DNA from: DATEDA01 sp963789885
GTDB lineage: Bacteria; Pseudomonadota; Gammaproteobacteria; Burkholderiales; SG8-39
Reading direction: 5' to 3'
Length of the DNA stretch: 64,000 nt
NCBI GenBank assembly: GCA_963789885.1
Contig: CAWBNB010000033.1
Location: forward strand, 310,001-374,000
Part shown: positions 42,701 to 51,641 of the stretch, piece after piece
Layout of the letters: each line of letters opens with the position of its first letter
How positions within the stretch are numbered: the stretch's first letter is position 1
Notes under the pieces: model-generated
What the model saw: the letters and a program-made list of their open reading frames with translations, nothing else
Told to the model about the DNA's origin: nothing
Database searches by the model: none
Translations under genes and position numbers: made by a program

Positions 42701-43789
42701 GTGCCGCGCATCGCGGGGGTCGAGACCGGCTGCTACCGGGTCCCGCTGCCGGTCGTGCTCTCGGACAGCACGCACGGCGACATGACCCACTTCGAGCTCG
42801 TCACGGTCCGCGTGCGCGACGCGGACGGTGCGGAAGGGCTCGGCTACACGTATACCGTCGGCACCGGCGGCGCCGCCATCCAGGTCCTCCTTGAGCGCTA
42901 CCTGGCGCCGCTCCTCGCCGGCGAGGAAGCGGATCGCATCGAGCCGCTGTGGCAGAAGATGTGGTGGGCGCTCCATTACGGCGGCCGCGGCGGACCGGTA
43001 GTGCTCGCGATCTCGGCCGTCGACATCGCGCTGTGGGATCTCGCCGCGAAGCGCGCCGGCCGGCCGCTGTGGCGGATGCTCGGCGGCTTCGATCCGCGCG
43101 TGCCGTGCTACGCCGGCGGCATCGACCTCCAGTTCCCGCTCGAGCGGCTGCTGCGCCAGGCGGACGGCTTCCTCGAGCAGGGATTCCGCGCGATCAAGAT
43201 GAAAGTCGGCCGCGAGCGGCTCTCCGAGGACGTCGAGCGCGTGCGCGCGATGCGCCGGCATCTCGGCGCCGACTTTCCGCTGATGGCGGACGCGAACATG
43301 CGCTGGTCGGCGGACCACGCGATCCGCGCGGCGCGCAGCTTGCGCGAGTTCGAGCTGGTGTGGCTCGAGGAGCCGACGATCCCCGACGACGTCGCCGGCC
43401 ACGCGCGCATCGTGCGCGAGGGCGGGGTGCCGATCGCCACCGGCGAGAACTTCCGCACGCTGTGGGAGTTCAAGCAGATGATCGACGCCGGCGGGGTGAC
43501 CTACCCGGAGCCCGATGTCTCCAACTGCGGCGGCGTCACCGTCTTCATGAAGGTCGCGCACCTCGCCGAAGCGTTCAACCTGCCGGTGACTTCGCACGGC
43601 GTGCACGACCTCACCGTGCACCTCCTCGCGGCGGTTCCGAACCGCTCGTACCTCGAGATCCACGGCTTCGGGCTCGACCGCTACATGGCCGAGCCGGTGC
43701 GGATCGCGGACGGCGTCGCGGTCGCGCCGGAGCGGCCGGGGCACGGCGTCGCGCTCGACTTCGCGGCGCTCGCGCCGCTGCGCGTCTAG
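42701..43789 (+). CDS. Mandelate racemase / muconate-lactonising family enzyme
   Basis: 362 aa from a GTG start. Enolase-superfamily catalytic and metal residues are all present: AIKMKVG (Lys-x-Lys), ADANMRWS (Asp), WLEEPTIPDD (Glu), ATGENFR (Glu) and SHGVHDLT (catalytic His). The Lys-x-Lys plus His arrangement is that of the mandelate racemase subgroup, mostly sugar-acid dehydratases and racemases. The substrate cannot be read from sequence. Its co-transcription with a glyoxylate aminotransferase suggests a small hydroxy-acid. Confidence 0.9.
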   Translation: MPRIAGVETGCYRVPLPVVLSDSTHGDMTHFELVTVRVRDADGAEGLGYTYTVGTGGAAIQVLLERYLAPLLAGEEADRIEPLWQKMWWALHYGGRGGPVVLAISAVDIALWDLAAKRAGRPLWRMLGGFDPRVPCYAGGIDLQFPLERLLRQADGFLEQGFRAIKMKVGRERLSEDVERVRAMRRHLGADFPLMADANMRWSADHAIRAARSLREFELVWLEEPTIPDDVAGHARIVREGGVPIATGENFRTLWEFKQMIDAGGVTYPEPDVSNCGGVTVFMKVAHLAEAFNLPVTSHGVHDLTVHLLAAVPNRSYLEIHGFGLDRYMAEPVRIADGVAVAPERPGHGVALDFAALAPLRV

Positions 43790-43801
43790 CGCCGGCGAGC
43801 G

Positions 43802-45646
43802 CTACGCCCCCGGCGCGAGCGCGCGCGGCATGGCACCGCCCCAGTCGCCGAGCGTGTGAAAGCGATCCGGTCGCAGCACCTGCGCGGTCCGTCCCGGCGC
43901 CGCGCTGCCGAGCGTATCGGGGGCGACGGCGACGAGGGCGGCGCGCGTCTCCGCGTCCGCGCGTGCGAGCGCTTCGGGATCGGTCCACGCGAGCCGTCCG
44001 GACTCGGTGCGGGCGTAGACGCGCCCGGTTCCGCGCTCGGCGAAGTTGACCGCCGGCAGCCGGCGCACGCACTCACCGAGGAACCGAGTGTTGTTCGCTG
44101 CGGCCATCGCCGCGCCGCCGGGATACACCTCGTCCGGGCCCGACGCGTCGATGTTGATCTTCCGGTACCGGTCGACGTCGAGCAGGCACTTCACGTCGAG
44201 CACGTTCAGCTCGCCGCTCCGCCCGAAGGCGACGGTGCGCGGCCGCTCGCCGAACGGCACGCTGTTGTCGAGGAACTCGTAGTGCACCGACATGTCCGGC
44301 CACAGCGCCCAGGTGAAGAAGAGCTCGGGCATGCCGGCGTAGGCTTCGACGTTGTGCGCGAGCGTGTCGTCGACCGCCTTGTAGCGGCCGACCTCCAGGC
44401 CGCGCCGCCACGCGCGCTCGACGGTCTCGTGCGGCGGCGTGATCATGAAGAACATGTAGACCTCGCGGCCGAAGCGCGTGAGGAGGTTGCTGCCCGCCTG
44501 GTCGGAGTCGGGCGCGAAGCTGTCGAACCGGAAGCGGTCGATCAGCAGGTGGGTCATCCCGCCGCGCTCGGCCTTGCGCGCCATGTAGCGGTCGAGCTTC
44601 TGGTCGACGATCGCGAGCTCGTGCGCGGTGAACGCCCCGGCGTACTTGTAGGCGTCGCCCAGCGCGCCGTAGTCGAGCAGGTACTTGCGCCAGATGTCCG
44701 GGCTGACGACGGCGAAGTCGCCCCAGTCCACGCCGAGCGCCGCCGCGAGCCGGCGCTGCAACGGGCGCATCGTGCTCTTGCCGGAGGCGGACGCGCCCTT
44801 GGTGTTCATGACGACGGGCCGCTCCTGGGCGGGGAGGAGGCGGTAGCCTTCCGCCTCCGCCGCACGCCGGACGTGCGGCTCGATGAGCGCACCGACCACC
44901 TCGGCGCCGTGCTCGTTGCAGGCAAGGTCGACGGCGATCGGCGCGAGCAGTGCCTTGTCGCCCCACAGCCGCCCGTGGCGCGCGCGGACCGCGGAGGCGA
45001 GGCGCGCGAGCGCGCGACAGGCGGCACGGCGCAGCGGGTTGTCCCGCAGCTGCGCCTGTGCGGACCACTCGCGGACGATGCGCTCTTCGTGGCCCCAGTC
45101 GTCCGCGACGCGGGCGGGCGCGGGGCTCCTGTCGGCGCGACGGAAGAGGCCGAGAAACACGTTCGCGCGCGGTTCGATCGCAGCGCCCCCGCCCGCGATC
45201 GCAGCGAGTGCCCGCGAGAGCTCGGTATCGATCAGGCCCGATAGCGCCCGCCGGGCGGTCTCGTAGGCGCCGACGATTCCGGGCATGTGCGGCCCGATGT
45301 GCCGGACGAGGATCGTCTGGACCATGCGCCGGAACTCGATGCCGAGATCCTCCTGGCGCGGGCCGTCCGGCACCGAGAGGTCCGCCGTGACGCGGATCAG
45401 CAGCTCGTGCACGACCAGTCGCTCCGGCCGGAAGACGACGAGCGCGTCGACCTCGAGCCCGGTGAGGTGGGCGAGCTCGTGAGCGTGATCGAGCCCGGTG
45501 AAGACGTTCTCCGGCCGGAAGATGGTGGAGAGCGGCAGCAGCGGCCGCGGGATGTCCGACTGGATCCCGGGGTTCCAGGCCCCGAACGGAGTGGCCGCGG
45601 CGGTGGCCGTTGCTTCGACCGTTGCCGTGGAAGGGTCCGTCGTCAT
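43802..45646 (-). CDS. Large P-loop kinase-like protein of unknown function (zeta-toxin-like)
   Basis: A 614-aa soluble protein. The first 280 residues are mostly helical and unfamiliar (HAHELAHLTGLEVDALVVFRP and an Arg/Ala-rich stretch). The second half has Walker A GASASGKST near residue 287, then SPDIWRKYLLDY, GAFTAHELAIVDQKLDRYM and THLLIDRFRFDSF, an arrangement like zeta-toxin and related small-molecule kinases. No antitoxin gene is visible. It is the last gene of the long minus-strand array, starting 4 bp after the racemase-like gene, so a metabolic kinase acting on a product of the hydantoin/amide genes is more likely than a toxin. The assignment beyond the P-loop fold is tentative. 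Confidence 0.82.
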   Translation of the reverse strand: MTTDPSTATVEATATAAATPFGAWNPGIQSDIPRPLLPLSTIFRPENVFTGLDHAHELAHLTGLEVDALVVFRPERLVVHELLIRVTADLSVPDGPRQEDLGIEFRRMVQTILVRHIGPHMPGIVGAYETARRALSGLIDTELSRALAAIAGGGAAIEPRANVFLGLFRRADRSPAPARVADDWGHEERIVREWSAQAQLRDNPLRRAACRALARLASAVRARHGRLWGDKALLAPIAVDLACNEHGAEVVGALIEPHVRRAAEAEGYRLLPAQERPVVMNTKGASASGKSTMRPLQRRLAAALGVDWGDFAVVSPDIWRKYLLDYGALGDAYKYAGAFTAHELAIVDQKLDRYMARKAERGGMTHLLIDRFRFDSFAPDSDQAGSNLLTRFGREVYMFFMITPPHETVERAWRRGLEVGRYKAVDDTLAHNVEAYAGMPELFFTWALWPDMSVHYEFLDNSVPFGERPRTVAFGRSGELNVLDVKCLLDVDRYRKINIDASGPDEVYPGGAAMAAANNTRFLGECVRRLPAVNFAERGTGRVYARTESGRLAWTDPEALARADAETRAALVAVAPDTLGSAAPGRTAQVLRPDRFHTLGDWGGAMPRALAPGA

Positions 45647-45650
45647 CCGC

Positions 45651-46403
45651 TCAGCCGGCCGCGCGCCGCCGCAGCAACTCGCGCAGCGGCTCCGGCAGCC
45701 CGGCGTTCGCCTTCGCGGGCGGCGGCGCGAAACTCCCGGTCCTGGCACCCCCCGGCCTCAGCTCGACGAGCGTCTCCGCGTGCTTCACTGCGCTCGACAC
45801 CCCGTCGACGACCGGGACCGGAATCTCGCCCGCGATGCTCCGCGCGAGGCCGGCGAGCGGCGCACCGCCGAGGATGATCGCGTCCGCGCCGTCTTCCTCC
45901 ACGACCGCCGTGCACAGCTCGCGCAGCCGGGCCGCGTGGTCGCTCTGCACGGCTCCGATGTCGCGGAGCGGCTGGTCGAGCGAGCGGATGCTCGCGAGGC
46001 GGCCGATGAGGCCGTTGTGCTCGACGCTCTCCCGGTACCACGCGGTGATCCGCCGGGAGATGGCGACGATCGAGAAGCGGTTGCCGAGGAGGGAAACGCT
46101 CGCGAGCGCCGCCTCGGTCATGCCGACGACCGGAATATCCAGCACCTCGCGGATGCCCGGCACGCCCGGGTCGCCGAACGCGGCGATGATCACCGCGTCG
46201 TGCCCCGCCGCGTGCTCGGCGACGAGCGTGGCGGCGGCGTACGCGCCGATGAGCGCCTCGAAGCGCGTCTCGATGTAGGCGACGCCGAACGGGGCGGTGA
46301 GCATCGTGATCTCGGTGCCCGGCGACGCCGCACGCCGCGCCTCGCTGCCGATCAGCTCCGAGACGCTCGACGAGATGTTCGGGTTGATGACGAGCAGCTT
46401 CAT
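45651..46403 (-). CDS. Asp/Glu/hydantoin racemase family protein lacking both catalytic cysteines
   Basis: 250 aa with the N-terminal LLVINPNISSSV and the AFGDPG element that define hydantoin and allantoin racemases. Active family members have Cys in ACFGDPG and in LGCA. Here these read AAFGDPG (Ala75) and LGGAPLAG (Gly180), so the two-base racemisation mechanism is not possible. It is coupled to the hydantoinase gene by an ATGA overlap. It may be a lyase, a binding protein or an enzyme with another mechanism. Confidence 0.88.
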   Translation of the reverse strand: MKLLVINPNISSSVSELIGSEARRAASPGTEITMLTAPFGVAYIETRFEALIGAYAAATLVAEHAAGHDAVIIAAFGDPGVPGIREVLDIPVVGMTEAALASVSLLGNRFSIVAISRRITAWYRESVEHNGLIGRLASIRSLDQPLRDIGAVQSDHAARLRELCTAVVEEDGADAIILGGAPLAGLARSIAGEIPVPVVDGVSSAVKHAETLVELRPGGARTGSFAPPPAKANAGLPEPLRELLRRRAAG

Positions 46404-47818
46404 CGCGATCTCGGCTTGGCAGGGGTCGGCCGGGCGCAGCGCAGGAACTGCCCGCGGCCTTTGGCTGCATTCGGGTTCGGCCGGCTCCACACCGTCTCGC
46501 CGCGCGAGATGGTGACCTCCGGCCACGCCGCGAGCTCGATCCCCTCGTACGGGGTGTAGTCGACGTTGTGATGGAGCATCGCGTTGTCGAGCCTGAGCTT
46601 CAGCGCGTCGTTCCAGATCACGAGATCGGCATCCGCGCCGACCGCGATCGTACCCTTGCGCGGGTAGAGCCCGTAGATCTTGGCGACGTTCGTCGACGTG
46701 AGCGCGACGAACGCGTTGACGTCGATGCGGCCCTTCAGCACCCCCTCGGAGAAAAGCAGCGGCAGGCGCGTCTCGACGCCCGGGATGCCGTTCGGGATCT
46801 TGCTGAACGGCGCCGCCTTGCCGGCAATCTGCTTCCCTACGGGGTCGTCGAAACGGAACGGCGCGTGGTCCGACGAGAACACCTGGAACACGCCGTTCTC
46901 TAGCCCGTGCCAGATCACCGCCTGGTTGGCCTTGTCGCGCGGCGGCGGGCTGCAGACGCACTTCGCGCCGTGGAAGCCCTCGCCCTCCAGGTTGTCGCCG
47001 GTTAGGAAGAGATACTGCGGGCAGGTTTCGCCGTAGATCCGCAGGCCTTTCCCCTGCGCCCAGCGGATCTGCTCGACCGCCTCGCGGCCTGAAACGTGCA
47101 CGATCAGGATCGGGATGTCGACGAGCTCCGAGAGCGCGATCGCCCGGTGCGTGGCCTCGCGCTCGACCAGCATCGGGCGCGACGCGGCGTGGAATTTCGG
47201 TGCCGTGTGTCCCGCGGCGAGGAGCTGCTCGGTGAGCCAGGCGATGCAGTCGGTGTTCTCGGCGTGGATCATCGCCATCGCGCCCTCGCGACGGGCGACC
47301 GCGAGCGTCTCGAGGATCTGCCGGTCGTTCAGCTTCAGGTCGTCGTAGGTCATGTAGATCTTGAACGACGTGTAGCCGTTCGCCACCAGCCGCGGCAGCT
47401 CCTCCTTCAGCACGCGCTCGGTCGGATCCGAGACGATCATGTGGAACGCGTAGTCGATCACGCTCTTCCCTTCGGCGCGCCGGTGATAGTCGTCGACGGC
47501 GGCCTGCAGCGACTGCCCCTTCAGCTGGCAGGCGAACGGGATGACGGTCGTCGTGCCGCCGCACGCTGCCGACAGCGTGCCGGTATGGAAGTCGTCGGCC
47601 ATCTTCGACCCGTCGGTCATCGGCTGGTCGAAATGGCAGTGGCCGTCGATCCCGCCCGGCAGCACCCAGCGCCCGGCGGCGTCGATCTCCTGCTTTGCTT
47701 TGGGAAGGCCGCGGGCGAGGGCGGCGATGGCGCCGTCTTTCACGCCGATGTCGGACTCGAAGATGTCCGCGGCGGTCGCAATCCGCCCGTTGCGGATCAC
47801 GAGGTCGAAGTCGGTCAT
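46400..47818 (-). CDS. hydA: Dihydropyrimidinase / D-hydantoinase
   Basis: 472 aa, cyclic amidohydrolase. Metal ligands: His60 and His62 in GHCHFDQP, the carboxylated Lys153 in SFKIYMTY, and SSDHAPF with the catalytic Asp. It hydrolyses dihydrouracil or 5-substituted hydantoins to N-carbamoyl amino acids. The ATG at 47818 follows AAAGGAG and overlaps the amidase stop. An N-carbamoyl hydrolase for the product exists at 7214-8482, far from this operon. Confidence 0.95.
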   Translation of the reverse strand: MTDFDLVIRNGRIATAADIFESDIGVKDGAIAALARGLPKAKQEIDAAGRWVLPGGIDGHCHFDQPMTDGSKMADDFHTGTLSAACGGTTTVIPFACQLKGQSLQAAVDDYHRRAEGKSVIDYAFHMIVSDPTERVLKEELPRLVANGYTSFKIYMTYDDLKLNDRQILETLAVARREGAMAMIHAENTDCIAWLTEQLLAAGHTAPKFHAASRPMLVEREATHRAIALSELVDIPILIVHVSGREAVEQIRWAQGKGLRIYGETCPQYLFLTGDNLEGEGFHGAKCVCSPPPRDKANQAVIWHGLENGVFQVFSSDHAPFRFDDPVGKQIAGKAAPFSKIPNGIPGVETRLPLLFSEGVLKGRIDVNAFVALTSTNVAKIYGLYPRKGTIAVGADADLVIWNDALKLRLDNAMLHHNVDYTPYEGIELAAWPEVTISRGETVWSRPNPNAAKGRGQFLRCARPTPAKPRSR

Positions 47819-49254
47819 GGCTGCTGCTCCTTTGAAGCGGGGGATGCGTGATGCGGCGGTGGGCGATGACGGAAGCCGAGCTCGCGCTCGAGCCGGCGCG
47901 CGAAGCCGAGCAACGCCGTCTCCTCGAACGGGCGCGCGATGAGCTGCATGCCAATCGGAAGCCCGGACGCGGTGAAACCGCACGGAATCGAGACGGCGGG
48001 GAACCCGACGAGCGAGATCAGGTAGGTGACCCGGAGGTAGTCGATGATGTTCGCCATCGCGACCCCCTCGATCTCGGTGACGTTCTCCTGCGTGTTCGGG
48101 AACGGCGGCACGGCGGCGCTGACGGTCGCGAGGAGGTCGTGGTCACGGAAGAAGCGCGCGAAGCTTTCGTAGAGCCGACTCCGCTCCGCCTCTGCGGTGA
48201 GGTAGTCGAACGCGCCGATGCCGCGGCCGCGGTCCACGTTCCACAGGAACGATGGCGAGAGCAGGTCGCGATGCCGCTCGGCGAGATCGGCGTAGGAGGC
48301 GTACAGCTGGCCTGCTCTGAGCGTCTCGAACGCGTGCTGTGCGCCGGCCGGGTCGGGCGCCCCCGGAACGAGCTCGAGATCGAGGCGTCGCATCGCGTCG
48401 ATCGCGCGATCGAACGCGCCGGCCACTTCGGAGTGCACCTTGGCGAAGCCGAGATCCGGCGAGTACGCGACCCGCGGCCGCGCGGGGCCGGCGGCGTCGA
48501 GCGAAGCGGCCCGCCATGGTCCGATCCCCGCGGAAAGCGGGTCCGCCAGGTCGGCTCCGGACATCGCCTCCAGCATCAGGGCGGCGTCCGTCACGTCGCG
48601 GGCGAGGATCCCGTGCGCGCTCATCGCATTCCACGCGAAGCGCTTCGGCGCCGCGGGGATTCGCCCGGGAGTGGGCCGCAGGCCGAGCACTCCGCAAAAG
48701 CTCGCCGGAGTCCGCACCGAGCCGCCGAAGTCGGTGCCCTGTGCGAGCGGGACCATACCCGTGGCGACTGCTGCGGCCGAGCCGCCGCTCGAGCCGCCGC
48801 TCGAGAATCTAGTGTCGTACGGGTTGGCGGTCGGGCCCTGGATCGCGTTGGTGCACAGCGCCCCGAACGCGAACTCGGGCGTGTTGGTCTTCCCGATGAC
48901 GATCGCCCCCGCGTCGCGCAGCTTCGCGACGCACGCGTCGTCCGCGTCGGGGACGTGGTTCTCGTACACGCGCGAGCCGAAGGTCGTCCGGATGCCGGCG
49001 GTGAGCGTGATGTCCTTGATCGCCACCGGAACGCCGTGCAGGGGGCCCCGCAGCCGACCTGCGGAGCGCTCGCGATCGGCGCGCTGCGCCTCCGCCACGG
49101 CCTGATCGCCGCACACCGTGATGAACGCCTTGAGCGTCCCGTCCAGCGCGGCGATGCGCCCGAGACACGCCTCCACCAGCTCGGTCGAGCGCACCTGCCC
49201 CGAAGCAATCGCCGCCGCGGCGGCCGACGCCGAGAGCCGGGTCAGATCCACCAT
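47815..49254 (-). CDS. Amidase-signature family amidase
   Basis: 479 aa. The catalytic triad is visible: Lys80 in VAIKDI, cis-Ser155 in SSGGSSGGSA and the nucleophile Ser179 in DFGGSVR. No signal peptide. The family covers aliphatic and aromatic amides, allophanate and ureidomalonate, so the substrate is open; its place between a deaminase-type amidohydrolase and a hydantoinase suggests a ureido or amide product of ring opening. It lies 3 bp after the upstream gene and overlaps the next by 4 bp. Confidence 0.92.
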   Translation of the reverse strand: MVDLTRLSASAAAAAIASGQVRSTELVEACLGRIAALDGTLKAFITVCGDQAVAEAQRADRERSAGRLRGPLHGVPVAIKDITLTAGIRTTFGSRVYENHVPDADDACVAKLRDAGAIVIGKTNTPEFAFGALCTNAIQGPTANPYDTRFSSGGSSGGSAAAVATGMVPLAQGTDFGGSVRTPASFCGVLGLRPTPGRIPAAPKRFAWNAMSAHGILARDVTDAALMLEAMSGADLADPLSAGIGPWRAASLDAAGPARPRVAYSPDLGFAKVHSEVAGAFDRAIDAMRRLDLELVPGAPDPAGAQHAFETLRAGQLYASYADLAERHRDLLSPSFLWNVDRGRGIGAFDYLTAEAERSRLYESFARFFRDHDLLATVSAAVPPFPNTQENVTEIEGVAMANIIDYLRVTYLISLVGFPAVSIPCGFTASGLPIGMQLIARPFEETALLGFARRLERELGFRHRPPPHHASPASKEQQP

Positions 49255-49257
49255 GGG

Positions 49258-50763
49258 TTATCCGGGAAGCTTGGCCGCATGGGTTGAGCCCGGGATCGGG
49301 TGCGCGAGGCAGCGCCGGTAGATCCGATCGGTCGGCGGCCACATCCGGCGCGCGTTGGCGTCCAGCTCGTCGAGGACGGGTCGCAGCTTCTCGACCTCCT
49401 CCCGCACCTCGGCAAGGACGGCCGGTTCGTCGATGCGCGTCAGCCGGCCGGCGCGCATCACAGCCTCGCCGTCCACGAACACGGTGTCCACGCTCGCGCC
49501 GCGTTCGGCGTAGACGAGCTGCTGCAACGGGTTGTGCAGCGGGGTGAACGCGACCGAATCGGTGCGGTAGAGCACGAGGTCCGCGCGCATGCCTTCCTCG
49601 ATCCGCCCGAGGCGGTCGCCGAGCCCGAGGGCGGTCGCGCCGCCGACCGTGCCGGCGCGCCAGATCTCCTCCACGCTCGGCCAGCGGCGGAAATCGTCGC
49701 CGCGGAGCTTGGCGAGCGCTGCCGCGGACGAAACGGTCGTCAGCATGTTGCAGGTGTCCGTCGACGCACAGCCATCGGAGCCGAGGCCCAGGTTGACGCC
49801 CGCCTCGATCAGTTCCCGCACCGGCGCGACGCCGGAGCCGATCCGCAGGTTGCTCCACGGATTGTGCTGCACGCTGGCGCCCGACCCGGCGAGCAGCCGG
49901 ATCTCTTCGGGGTCGAGCCACACCGCATGGACGAGCGAGGTCTTCGGCTTCAGGAAGCCGAGCCCGGACAGGTAGCGCACGAGCGTCTCGCCGTGCTGGA
50001 CGAGCCCGGTCACGACCTGCAGCCGTGTCTCCTGCACGTGGATGATCATCGGGAGGTCGAACTCGTCCGCCAGCCGCCGCGCCTCACGCAGAAATCCCTC
50101 GGTGCAACGCTGGGGAGCCGAAGGGGCGACGATGAAGCCGACGCGCCGCTCGCGCGGGTGCCGCTCGCGCGCGAGCCGCCGGCAAAGCGCGAAGAACTGC
50201 TCGGGCGCGGCGCGCGGATACGCGGCGAGCGTCTTGCGGACCTCCTCCGGAAACTCTTCCTCGGCGTACGGCAGCGCCTGGAAGAAGGGTTTGTCCATCA
50301 TGCTGATGCCGACGAGCGCGCGCAGGCCGATGTCCTCGTACGCCTGGTGTACGGCAGCGAGGTGCTCCGGATCGAGCTGCGGCGCGATGTTGAGGTCGTC
50401 GACGACGGTCGTCGTACCGCTGCGCAGTGCTTCGATCGCGCCGATCAGCGTCCGGAGATAGATCTGGCGCGCGGAATAGGGGTAGCCGTTCGGGGGACGG
50501 ACGTAGAAGCTCCACTGCTCGAGCGGCAGGTTGTCGTAGCGACCCTTCTGGAAGTGCTCGTGCGAGTGAAGGTGCCCGTTCACCAGACCGGGCGTCGCGA
50601 GCAGCGAGCTGCCGTCGATCGTCGTGCCCGCGGAAGGTGCAAGCGCGCCGGGCGGCGCGATCCGCAGGATCGCGGTCCCGTCGAGAAGGAGATCGACGCG
50701 CCGCGGGTTGCGGAAGCCCTCGCTGTCCGCGGCGAGGACGTTGCGGATCAGGATCGAGGCCAT
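49258..50763 (-). CDS. Cytosine-deaminase/TRZ-ATZ-type amidohydrolase, module 1
   Basis: 501 aa, metal-dependent hydrolase of the deaminase/chlorohydrolase group. Metal ligands: HLHSHEH near residue 66, HVQETRL, LVHAVWLD and LGSDGCAS. It is clearly paralogous to the amidohydrolase at 59995-61503 (shared SAPQR, QETRL/LETKL, HNP-NLR-GSG and FTPL-N-L-QLVY blocks). These enzymes deaminate or dechlorinate heterocycles such as guanine, 8-oxoguanine or triazines. It sits 3 bp after the ABC permease gene, suggesting its substrate is what that transporter imports. Confidence 0.9.
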   Translation of the reverse strand: MASILIRNVLAADSEGFRNPRRVDLLLDGTAILRIAPPGALAPSAGTTIDGSSLLATPGLVNGHLHSHEHFQKGRYDNLPLEQWSFYVRPPNGYPYSARQIYLRTLIGAIEALRSGTTTVVDDLNIAPQLDPEHLAAVHQAYEDIGLRALVGISMMDKPFFQALPYAEEEFPEEVRKTLAAYPRAAPEQFFALCRRLARERHPRERRVGFIVAPSAPQRCTEGFLREARRLADEFDLPMIIHVQETRLQVVTGLVQHGETLVRYLSGLGFLKPKTSLVHAVWLDPEEIRLLAGSGASVQHNPWSNLRIGSGVAPVRELIEAGVNLGLGSDGCASTDTCNMLTTVSSAAALAKLRGDDFRRWPSVEEIWRAGTVGGATALGLGDRLGRIEEGMRADLVLYRTDSVAFTPLHNPLQQLVYAERGASVDTVFVDGEAVMRAGRLTRIDEPAVLAEVREEVEKLRPVLDELDANARRMWPPTDRIYRRCLAHPIPGSTHAAKLPG

Positions 50764-50766
50764 TCG

Positions 50767-51573
50767 CTAGCGCAGCTGGCGCGTGAGTCCCACGAACCGG
50801 TCCATGACCAGCACCAGGACGAGGGTCAGCACCACCAGCGCGCCCGAGACAGCCGCCACCCTGACGTCCAGGCTGCCTTCCATGAGCTGCCACATGCGGA
50901 TCGGCAGCACCACCGTGCGGGCATCGGAGAGGAAGAGCGACACCGGCACGTTGTCGAACGACGAGAGGAACGCGATGAAGGCGCCGGCGAGGACGCCGGG
51001 ACGGATCGCCGGCAGGATCACGTGGCGGAACGTGAACCAGCCGGAGGCGCCCAGGCTCTGCGAGCATTCGACCAGTGCCGGGTCGAGCCGCGCGAGCGCC
51101 GCCACCGTGGTGCGCAGCACGAGCGGCACGCACACGATGACGTGGCCGGCGATCAACGTGTAGATCGACAGCGGGACCCTGAGCCAGCTGAGGAGCATGA
51201 CGATCGCGAGCCCGAGCGCGATCGCCGGCAGGATCAGCGGCGACATGAACACGTTGTCGAGGAAACGCGCGACGAGCGACCGGCCGCGCGCGATGTAGAG
51301 CGCCGCCGGGACGGCGAGCGCGATGGCGATCGCGGTCGCCGCCGCGGCGACGAGCACGCTGTTCGAGGTCGCGTCGATGAGATCCTCGGAGTCGGCGAGC
51401 GCGAGGAACGGCCGCAGCGAGTAAGCGGGCGGCGGAAAGCGGATCGTCGGCGTGTCGTTGAAGGCGGCGATGAGCACCACCAGGGTCGGCGCCACCAGCA
51501 CCACGATCGCCGCCAGGGCGAGCGCCCACATCGTCGCGTAGAAGCTCGCGTCCAGGAGCCGCCGTCCGCTCAC
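50767..51573 (-). CDS. Pot-type ABC permease (PotC-like)
   Basis: 268 aa from a GTG start at 51573, six transmembrane helices. The ATPase-contact EAA loop reads ECSQSLGASGWFTFRHVILP near residue 170. Family members import polyamines, putrescine-like or other small cationic and heterocyclic compounds. Confidence 0.9.
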   Translation of the reverse strand: MSGRRLLDASFYATMWALALAAIVVLVAPTLVVLIAAFNDTPTIRFPPPAYSLRPFLALADSEDLIDATSNSVLVAAAATAIAIALAVPAALYIARGRSLVARFLDNVFMSPLILPAIALGLAIVMLLSWLRVPLSIYTLIAGHVIVCVPLVLRTTVAALARLDPALVECSQSLGASGWFTFRHVILPAIRPGVLAGAFIAFLSSFDNVPVSLFLSDARTVVLPIRMWQLMEGSLDVRVAAVSGALVVLTLVLVLVMDRFVGLTRQLR

Positions 51574-51641
51574 TGGACGATCCTCGCGCCAAGCGCTCGG
51601 GATTCGCGCTTGGGGCGGCCCGGCGCGCTCATACGCCGCCT

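Noticed and set aside
43802..45646. Toxin-antitoxin system based on the zeta-like kinase
   Set aside because: No small antitoxin gene is next to it, the protein is much larger than zeta toxins, and it is embedded in a metabolic array.
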